Part shown: positions 1-9,800 of the stretch, one piece after another | Numbering within the stretch: position 1 is the stretch's first letter | How the letters are laid out: every line of letters begins with the position of its first letter | DNA from: Candidatus Sumerlaeota bacterium | Lineage (GTDB): Bacteria; CG03; SLGR01 | Reading direction: 5' to 3' | Length of the DNA stretch: 11,051 bases | NCBI GenBank assembly: GCA_007136585.1 | Contig: SLGR01000159.1 | Coordinates: 1 to 11,051 of the forward strand | Notes under the pieces: model-generated | The model's database searches: none | Seen by the model: the letters and a program-made list of their open reading frames with translations, nothing else | Told to the model about the DNA's origin: nothing | Translations under genes and position numbers: made by a program

Positions 1-885
1 ATATTAGTGAAAGTAATATCCGCAAGCTGTTTCAAGCCGCGTTTATTGGCGTAGGATTCCACGTCTCCGGATATATCCAGGACCCTGGAGGCGGCGCGGC
101 GGGAAGCCGGGTGCCAGGGGGCGATGATTTCCGAGACCGAAGTCTTGAGAAGATGGCGTATAACCTCGTTCATCCACTTATAGTAAGACTCAAAATCATT
201 TCCGAGACCGGCCAGGGAGAACCATATATCGGCCTCGGGCATATCCCGGCTCAGCCTGGAAGCGGCAAGGAGTGAGAACTTCTCGTTTACCGGGGATACT
301 ATCGTATCCCTGTGACCGGCATGCATCCCCGCTATGGAATCCCCGCCGTGCTCATAGATCTCAAGGGAGACGTTCTTTTCCCCGGATTCTTTCCTGATAA
401 GGTTTTCTATACTTTCAGCGGCATCTCCGACACTCCCTTCAAGGGTCAGTATATATACAGGCACATCTTCCCCTGCTTCGGAGAGTTCACGCGCCAGATG
501 TCCTTCGTCAAGAATCCTTTCGGCTCCGGAGACCCTTGTTTCGGGAGTGACCCTGAGTATACCACTGACACCTTCAACCGGCTCAACACCCGAAAGAATA
601 TCCTCCTCAATAATAAAACTGTCCCGGCGCGTAAAAAGCCCGGGTATCTCCGGGTCCCTGAGGTAAAGCGGATTCTGCTGCAAAGCCCATTTTTCAATAT
701 CATCTGCCGGGCTTACGTATCCGATACGTTTTTCACCTACTGTAAGGACGGCCATCTCCAGGGTGCCGGCCCCGGGGTGCCTGAGTTTCAGGTTCCTGTA
801 AAACTCTTTCAGTTCAAAGTACCTGCGCAGGGCCGAGAGGGTATCCCCGCCGCCTCCGGCAGCCCATATGATGTGGTATATATCC
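1..885 (-). other. Domain: DUF1152-like Rossmann domain (partial, continues off window)
   Basis: From about residue 3390 to the window edge. YHIIWAAGGGGDTLSALRRY (core AAGGGGDT at 840..863) matches the N-terminal GxGGGGDxxxA nucleotide-type loop of DUF1152 proteins. Later, DVPVYILTLEGSVGDAAESI corresponds to their second strand and Gly-turn. EHGGDSIAGMHAG (GGDSIAG at 327..347) matches the GGD-x-L-A-x-G motif, followed by SPVNEKFSLLAASRL for the SPL-x-D-x-x-x-LAA helix and ADIWFSLAGLGNDFE for the glycine-rich strand. DUF1152 proteins are mostly stand-alone prokaryotic proteins of about 300-350 residues with no proven function. The first Gly-rich loop suggests binding of a nucleotide or sugar nucleotide. 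The C-terminal end of the domain may lie below position 1. Confidence 0.68.
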
Positions 886-3800
886 TCGCCCTCAAGGAGC
901 CTGCGCTCAAGACTGCTGTAAAAACCTTCTTCTCCGGACGGGGCGTACCTTGTATCGGACCTTTTATTCCTGAGTATCCCCCACTTCAGGTTATCCGCAT
1001 AGGGAACCTGGCGCGAGGTATCCGAGGTCTTTTTCTTGAGGTACTCCCCGTTTATACGGTCAAACTTATCAAGATAAAACTCAAGTTTCTGTCTAAGCTG
1101 CCGTGACTCGCCCGGGGTAAGCTCACGGGTGAGCATATCATTCAGCATATGGTAAATATTGTTAAGCCCCACCACGTCAACCTGTTCAAGAAGAATCTTT
1201 CTGGCCGAACCTGAGTACCCTCTCTGGGTTTCACCTTTCGCCGAAGGAACGGTTCTAAGGTAAAGAGCGGTTATGATCTCGCTTATAAACCCCTTCTGCT
1301 GATTTACCACCCGTTTAAGCAGCCGTTTATCCGTTTTATCTCCTTTTTCCAGCAGTTCAAGGGATTTTTCAAGACTGGGAGCGTACTTGCGCCTGGTTAT
1401 AGTATTGAGCCTTAGTCTGTTGAGCCTGTCGGCAAGACTGATAAGCGAGCGGTAAAGAAGCGAGTTTTTAAATATATCGGCCAGCCTGAGAAAATGCGGG
1501 GGCCCCCGCTCAGCTACCAGCCGCTCCAGTATACGGCTGTTTCCTTCTGATTCCTGGGATATGAACCGGGCAAGAGCCTTGGTCTTGATATCTCCGAAAA
1601 CCTCTCCTGCATAAGTATCGGCAGCGCGGACCGATTCGTTCAGGGCATCTTCGTACCCTGACTCATCCTTTAAACCCCTGTACGTTTCTATCTGTTTTGC
1701 AGCCCTCCCGAGAAGCGCGCCTATGCGAAGGTTCATTTTCCTGACCCTTCCTTCCGTGAGCCCCTGCCGCTCTATCATATTCTTCCAGTAGTTTATATTG
1801 ACATAAATGACTCCGCTCTCCGGAACAACGTGAATAACCCTGTAAAGGTCAAACGGGTTTATAAACTCCCTATCCCTTTCCGGCTCGTAGAAAACTATCT
1901 TAGAGGCCGGATCTGAAATAATGAACCTGTCTATAAGCTCCGCGGCATCCCCGTAAAGAGGAAACTCCTCCGATATCTCCCTCAGGTCCTTAACCGCCGC
2001 CCTTATGAGCCCTGATTTCACGGAAGAATCACCCGGGGTAACACGCTCAACGGATTTAAAACCGGTTTTTAAGGAATGGCTCCCGGGTTCCGGCAAAGTA
2101 CCCTCTTCCCTTAATATATCCAAAACCTCTTCAGCGGAGTCAGCATACCGCACGCGGCTTCTTATATTATCAGAAACTGTGGGGGTTTCGTATCCCAGCA
2201 TGGTTTCAAATAACTTCTCCATTACAGGTTCCCAGAAACCCCGCCCCAGAAGTATCACGGGCCTCTCCGGAGTCATACCCGTGGTAAGCAGATCCAGTAT
2301 ATCAAAAAGAACCCTCATAACGGGTTTTTCTCCCGGAAGGAAAACAAACGCATTTGAGTTTGCTGTAACAAGGAGCTGATGGTTATGAATCCCTGTCGTA
2401 AATACGCTGTTCTCTATCTTAAGCTCCCCCTGGGAAGGTTCCATGCCGGGTTTCAAGTATATGACGCCCTGGAGCAGCTCCTCTTTCCCTTCAGCGCTTT
2501 CCGAAATAGCCTCGGCAAGCTCTCCCCGGATTCCGATTTTTACGGGAACATTTTCATCCATAAGTATCCGGACAGACTCCACAGCCTCAGAATGTTCACG
2601 GCTGAAAATACTGCTCTCAATTGTGGGATCGCCTACAAAAGTAACGCTGGGTGGAAGGGAGCTGAGCATATCCAGCCCCTCTTCCAGCTGGTTATTATGT
2701 TCTTCCATCTCCAACCGGGAGGTCCTGACAGGAAGGGCTTTGCGGGATTTTATATACTCAACAGCCTCGACCGGATCATCGGTAAAGACCGGCATTTCCG
2801 GAAGACGGTTCTCGGGCATCCCCGCAGCTCTCCAGGCCTCATACACAGATTCAACTATGGGACGCCAGAAACCCTCGTTATAGAAAATAAAGGGTATATC
2901 ATTGACCCATACGGCAAAGAGCTCATCAATGGTTCCTATACCTCCGGGCATTATTATCACCCCGTCGGAGTTCTCGTAAAGCCACTGTTTGCGGGTAATG
3001 AAATGCCTTGACTCATAGACATCTTCAACATACGGGTTTGTTCCCTGTTCCTGCGGAAGAATTATATTTGACCCCTGTGTTATTCTCTCGCTGATAGATT
3101 TTATAAGAGCGGCAGCATCCTCACCGGAGAGTTCCGGAAGCAGGGAGAACCCATCCCCGGTGTAAGTCTTAATAAGTTCTACAAGACTGTTACCTTCAAT
3201 CGGAAATCCTTCAAAGAAAGTTTCAAGTCCGGAAATATCGCGGGACTCTATAATCCGTATAAGTTCTTCCCTTGCGGCAACATACCCTTCAAGGGTGCCT
3301 TCCATCGCGGCTCCGGGGCCGGCACCGGTCCTTACAGACATCCCGCGGCGGAAAAGCTCCCTGCCTATTACCAAGGCGTCGCTGTAATCCGGGCCTCCCC
3401 GCCGGGTCCGCGCCGAACCGAAGCTGTTTACAGCCGGGAGCCACCTTGAGTGAACCTCCAGCATCTCTTCGCGCTCTTCAACGACCTCCCTGAGAACCCT
3501 GACGCCCTTCTCCGGGTACATTGAGTATATATCGGTATCTTTCCGCGAAGTTTCCGGGTCGGAGAGGGAAGCCATTGCCTCTTCCAGTGAAGTCCCCGCA
3601 GCCATAAGGCGCAGAAGTTCCAGACCCGAGTTCTCCACTTCGCCCTCTCTTTCAAACTCCATAGCCGCGCCGGCCAGGACTCTCCCAAAGGTATAGGAAT
3701 AAGCCGGCTCTGAAAACCTTCTTAAAAGAAGATCCTCAACCCGTGATATTATCCCCGTAATAAAACTCTGCTGTTCCCTGGCGTGGGTTTCGGCCTCCTT

Positions 3801-6800
3801 AAGAAGCCCGGGAGCGGATAAACCGTCTATCCCGGTCATCAGCTTCATTCCCCTTCTAAAATCCTTCATATCCCTCTCCCCCGCGGCGCCGGCGTTAAGG
3901 TAAGCCGAAAAAGCTTCGGCAAACGGAAGATGGTCTTCCAGGTAACCGAGATTTTGAAAATGATGTATGAGTTCGTGGTCCAGGACCCAGCGGAACATTC
4001 CCTCTTCAAGGTTAGGACGTATAAAGATCTCTTTTCTTACGGCTCTATACCCGCCCAGGGTTCTCAGAAAATCGTAAACATTCAGAAAACCCCACCAGGC
4101 CGTGAAAATTACAAACGGGGCTATCTTCCATATAATTCCATCGCCAACGCCGAAATCCCCGAAGAGCATTGCTGAAGCCGCGGCGTTCAGCGCCGCAAAA
4201 CCGGGGAGCGCGTATTTCACCCGCTGAAGAAGAGTATCGGAGCTTACGGATACCCTGGAGGCGGCATCGTTTATCTCTTCTTCGGAAAGGTCAGGCCTCA
4301 GAATCCGAAGAAGCTCGGCCGGACGCTCATTTATAAGTTCTTCCTGCCGGGATGTAAACCCCCGTCCGGAGCGGGGCGCGGAAGGCGCGGAAACAGCGGC
4401 GGGCAAAACCTTCTGCGGGTCAGCTTCGGCATAGGGAAAGAAATTCTCCGCGCCGGGGGCCGCGGTATGCTCCTCGCCGTATACGGAGACCCTTATCGCA
4501 GGAGCGTCTTCAGGTGATATTATAGTAACACCCTCCCCCGTAATGCTTATCTCAAGATGCGCGCCGCGGAAGTTTAAGGTAAAGCTCATCTTCCCGGCTC
4601 CCTCGGGAACCTCGGGGGAAAGAACCAGCATATCATCCCTGAACTTAAGTCCGGCGAACCCTCTTATAAGAGCGTAATAAATGCCTCCCAGGTTCGCGGT
4701 TGCCACCCCGTCCCGGGCCGTCTTCTCCAGAAGCGCGGGGTTTTCCGTATCAACCGCGATATCAACGGCCTCTCTGAGATACTCGTTTGCCGCCCCGGTA
4801 TTGCCCGCAATATTCTCAAGGACAGAGATCATGCTGTAGCTCAGCGTTGACCCGGCGGCGGTTTTGGGGGCGTAATACTCCTGGTTCCTTAAGAGATGGG
4901 TATTATCAAATATATCTGCACTTATATCCTCCCTGGAACTGATCCTTTCCCTGAATCCCTGCGGGAAAATATCCCTCATCACATACAGCATCATAACATC
5001 GGGCTGTTTCAGGACCTGGTACCTGTACGGCTCCTGGAAGGGGAGCTTTCCTTCCTCGTAGAGCCTTGAAATTATAAGATCGGTTTTCGGATTGGGGTAA
5101 CCGGGTCTTGCCGGATCCTCAAAATCGGGGCCGAGCAGGTCCAGCGGGAGGCGTTTATCCCAGTTCCCGGATTCAAGTATCAGACCCCTCTCGCTGTCAT
5201 AAGGTATGGATATACGGTCAATTATATCGCTCCCTCTTTCCATAAACTCACCGTACTCCTCCTCCGACATGCCTATACGCTCCAGGAGACGGCTCCGCTC
5301 ATCATCCGGCATACCTTCAAGGAGTTCCATGGCAGCGTATATGGACATCGCGGCCATAATATTGTTGTAAGCGTTATTTACTACTCCGCCTTCATCGTCA
5401 ATATCCTTCTCGGCCCATTCGTTGGGCCCGATCGTCCGCGTATCATAGAAACCGGTCCGGCTGTTATATACCGTAAACTCGGGATCGGCAGCAACCCTTG
5501 CTATCTCAACTAACATCTCGGGAGCGTGACCGGAGAAGAACTCATCATCACCTGCGCTCTCCCTGTAATTCAGGAGAGCTGCGGCTATATCCCAGTTTAT
5601 GTGGTACTGAAAATCCCGGGTAAGGTCCCTGAGCTCCCTGTCTCCTCTCATATAGGTCAGCGGGGTATGCTCCTGGCCTCCCTCGTAAACTCCCGGCTCA
5701 AGTTCCCTGACCATTCCACCCTGCCAGGGGAACCTGGCCCCACCTCTGTAACCGAGCCGGGATGCCCTCTCACGGGCCCCTGAAAGACTGTTATGCCGGT
5801 ACTTAAGGAGTGAACGCGCAATATCAGGCTGGGTATTCATAAAAAACGGGAGCATGAATATCTCGGTATCCCAGAAAATATGACCCTGGTAATGGTCGCT
5901 GAAATTCCTTGCCCCTATATTTGAGAGGCCTCCGTCCGGGCGGATAGACTGAAGTAGAGAGAAAGACGCATATTTTACAGCCCGGTCAAGTTTGGGGTCT
6001 CCCGTAACATCTAAGGCGGATGCTTCCCAGAGTTCACCCCATTTACCGGCAGATTCTTCCAGCAGCTCTTCAAAGCCTTTCCCCTGCCGGGCTGTGAGAA
6101 AAGCCTTATTTTCTATTTCTTCCTTACTTTCAAGACCACTGTCTTTTGAAGAAAATACCCCCAGGGTTTTCTCAAAAGTAACGGGGCTCCCACGACGGGC
6201 CCTTACCGAGGCGGAGTGGCTTATCCACCCGGGCCTCTTTACGGTCTCAGTCTCCGGGGTCACTTCCCTGCCTCCGGAGAAGACCCTGTTCCTGACCGCC
6301 TGGGAAACGTACATTCCGTTATTAACCGTTCTGGAGGTCATAAGCATCAGATTCTCTTCCGATTTAAGGGTCTCCTCTTCTAAAAGCTTCAGAACGTCGC
6401 CTCTGACATTGGTATTTGTAACTTCACCGTTTATGCCTGACTCAAATTCAATCGTTCCGCTGAAATTAACCGGGGTTACCTCAACCTCCAGAGCACCGGT
6501 GGCGGGGTTTGCCATATTCAGCATCCGCCTGAAACTTATATCGGCTATCCGACCGTCAGGGTCCTTCCAGCGGAGAGAGCGTGTAAGAACCCCGGTTTTC
6601 ATATCAAGCCTGCGGGAATAATCCAGAAGTTCTCCGGTAGAAGTACTGAACCATTCCCCCGTGACACCGCCAGAATTTATCCTGAAGCGAAGCGGCATCC
6701 AGTCAGGAATATTTACAAGTTGTTCTATTCCTGTCTGGTCCTGCTCGTAAAAACCTGCCAGGTATGTATTGGATTTCATCCCGTTGAAAAATCCTTCCTC

Positions 6801-9800
6801 GGATATAGAACGGCTCATTATCTTACCGTTCCCCAGCCCGAACCTGGCATCATAGTAACTTTCAAGCTCAGGATCATAATTATCAACAGATATTATCCAG
6901 TTATCGAAAGGCAAAGCGCCCTCTGCAGAGCCGCGCCCATATATTCCGGAAAACCCGGAAATCATTAAACCCGTGAGCCCCATTAATTCCGATGAATCAG
7001 GTGTTTTAGTGTCATCACCGGAGATTATAGATTTCCTTAAATCTTCCAGTTCCCTTAAATAAATATCTGAGAAATACGGGTAAGAATCCCTGTACTCGGA
7101 TAAATCCTCTACCGCCTGGTCAATAATTATTAATTTTGAGTTCCGGGTCTCAGCATTATAAATATCCCTGACTGCCGAAGAGTATATAACGGTTATCTCC
7201 GAGGTAGAATTCAAACCTTTCTCCCTTATAGACTCATCAATCCTAACCACATCAGTTTCCACGGAAGTTGACATTCCTGCTTCAAGCATTCTCCGGGCAA
7301 GAGGAATATCGGAAAGATCAGCCTTTATCTTTGAAAAATCCACTTGAGTTCCGCCTGAAACATATTCAGCTATTTTTTGCAGGATAAGCCGTTCATCCTC
7401 TATACCATTAATAAAATTAATCCCCTGCTGAATCCCAACCATATTGAGTCTTCTTGTTATTATTTCTTTCTCTCCGGAACTTAGCGAATTCCAGGTTTCT
7501 GCAAATTCCAAAATCGCTTCAGGCTCCATAAGAATAAGAAAATCATTAAAATTATACGGAGCTAAATCAGGTATTATAACGCCAGGGGATAAAACTTCTT
7601 CTTCCTGATACCCAAGAAGGTTTCTGTAAACCTCCGCTTTTATTTTCTTATCCTCCAATATAGATGAGCCTTTAGATATTTCTATTATCCGGTCCATGTT
7701 TCTCAATACAAATTCTCTATATTCCTCTTCAACTTCGCCAGCATTTAACTGCTTATCTACCTCCATTAAATCAACCTGGTAATACTGAGTCTGCCCCTTA
7801 ACTATGGACTCCGAATTTACCTGCACTTTATATACCCCGTCCTGCTCCCAGACTGTAACCCGGATAATTTCGGATTCCTTCCGCATAAGTTCGAATAATT
7901 CACTGTCCTGCAGTTCATTATTGACGTTTCTAATAATGCTCAGCAGTTCAAGTAACTTCATTCTCTCAACTTCATCAGAAGGGGCGGCGCTGCTAAATGA
8001 AAAACTTGGGAATAAATGGATAACTTCTACCTTGCCGTATGTGTACTGGTAGCTCTTTAGTAGATCAGCTTCGGAAAAAGCTCTTTCAAGTTCGTCAAAC
8101 TTAAGTCTTCCATTGCCATCCAGATTCACATCAACGGTAGTATAAAAAAGAGGCGAATCATATAATCTTAGTTTTGCTGTGCCGGCTGAAATATCTATTT
8201 CCTCAAGGAAAAGTTCAGCCATAAAAACAACTTTATTTTTTAGTTTATCGGAGCCGTCAGCTTTTTTAATAAGCTCACCGGTGTTTTCGCAATACTCTGT
8301 ATATAAAGACTCAAAGTCAAGCTCCTTGTAGCGTTCAACTTTTTCAAGAAGAGAATCAATATTTGTAACATATTCCCTGTAGGTCTCAGCAAAGTCCTCC
8401 CGCTCATTAGTAAAAGCATAGCGAGTCGGATAATTTTCACTTATCTTATAATAAATGATATCCCCCAAATCCCTTACAGTAATGTCATCCTGTATAGCTT
8501 CTCTCTCAATATGAAACCCAAGCTCGTCTTCTATGGCTGTAAGGATATTCTTTATATTTTCTTCGGAAGCTCCGTGGTCCCCGATAAGAAATGTTCTGAA
8601 CTGCCTCCTTATATGCGGGTCTCCCTGTATCTCAGAAAAACTGAGTCCGAGTTCACTTCTTACTATATTTCGCACCTTCTCGGGTATATTGGTGCTCAGC
8701 CTGCTCCATTCCTCGTATCTTTCCGGATCCTCTGTCTTCAGCACATTAAGATGAAGATTATGTCCTATCTCGTGGACAACGGGCCGCATTGAACCGTAAC
8801 TTATTATATCCATTGAAGTATGGAAAAGTCCCCCGGCGCCTGTAGCGTAATCCCCTTCCTGGTAATGAAGCATTGCGTCAAGGTGCTTAAGATGCCAGCC
8901 CGGAAGGTTATCCAGAACCCGCTGAACATATTCCTGGGATTCTTCATTATGATTAATAAGAACAACCTGGTTTTCCCCGAGAAAAGATTCGCGCGCAACG
9001 CGGCCCGCGCGGGTAAGCGCTGGATGCGAAGCATCAAACATCATTAATCCGGCCAGAAAAATAATTACTGCGGTCATAAACTTGCCGGTATTCCGCAGGC
9101 GGATAGCTGCAAAAGATCTTTCCCAGGGCTTGGCTTTACGCACAACCGCGTTTATAACAGCGTTTACTATAGCAGTTGCAGAGACAGTTAATGAGAATAT
9201 GGAAAAAACCACCGCAGTTTTAACGGAACCCCTAAACAACGTATAATCCATGGAAAGAAAATTTTGAAAAGAGTCCACATAGAAAGAGAGCAGGGCGGGA
9301 TACATAAACACATACGCCCCCATAAGTATCCCTGCCGGAAGCAGGGCGTACCTTAGGAAATATTTTGAAAATTCAACAGCCCGTCTCTTAATCCTTCTAC
9401 TCACATAATCTCTTATCCTGGGGTTAAGGTCGTATGTCTCTCTGAATATCTCATTTATTACCCACCTGTTTGCTCTGCGGAAATCGGCGGCGGGGTTCAG
9501 GTCAAGGTAACCTATAACAGCAATAAATCTGTTCAGCTGGGTATAAAGCGGACCGGAAGAGCTGAGTAAATCAGACGGGATATACAGGCGCTCGCCTTTT
9601 TTAAATGAAAGGATATATTTTTCTGATGATTTTACTACCGGTTCAAAAAGACGGATATTCCCTGAATCAAGATACCCCTCAAGGGTATCTATAATTTTAT
9701 GATGCTGATAAGAAACTTCCTCTCCTGCAGATGATTTAAGAGAAGAAACGGCACCTTCTAAGACTTCTTTCTCCTCAGCATTAAGGGTCCGGGACGTTAT

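Noticed and set aside
446-703. Minus-strand open frame of 85 codons in another register
   Set aside because: It overlaps the DUF1152-like domain in the main frame, is basic and has no family pattern.
312-1106. Open frame of 264 codons on the plus strand
   Set aside because: It lies antisense to the DUF1152-like domain and the preceding helical region. The translation is rich in Pro, Phe and Gly, shows no family pattern, and the minus frame here carries clear motifs.
2005-3011. Overlapping plus-strand open frames at 2005-2379, 2379-3011 and 2443-2883
   Set aside because: They are antisense to the two LOG domains, whose paired motifs prove the minus frame is the coding one. The plus products are Ser/Arg-rich shadows.
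3428-3688. Minus-strand open frame of 86 codons in another register
   Set aside because: It overlaps the main frame where the second zincin passes into the first LOG domain; its Arg/Trp-rich product is a frame-shadow.
5992-6621. Open frame of 209 codons on the plus strand
   Set aside because: It is antisense to the N-terminal beta-sandwich of the GH65 domain. Its Ser-rich low-complexity product is what reverse reading of this coding sequence would give.
8091-8132. Dockerin-type repeat reading of DVNLDGNGRL
   Set aside because: Dockerin loops have the form DxNxDGxxxxxD with a second paired repeat. Here spacing fits better if the loop starts at the Asn, giving an EF-hand, and no second repeat is present.
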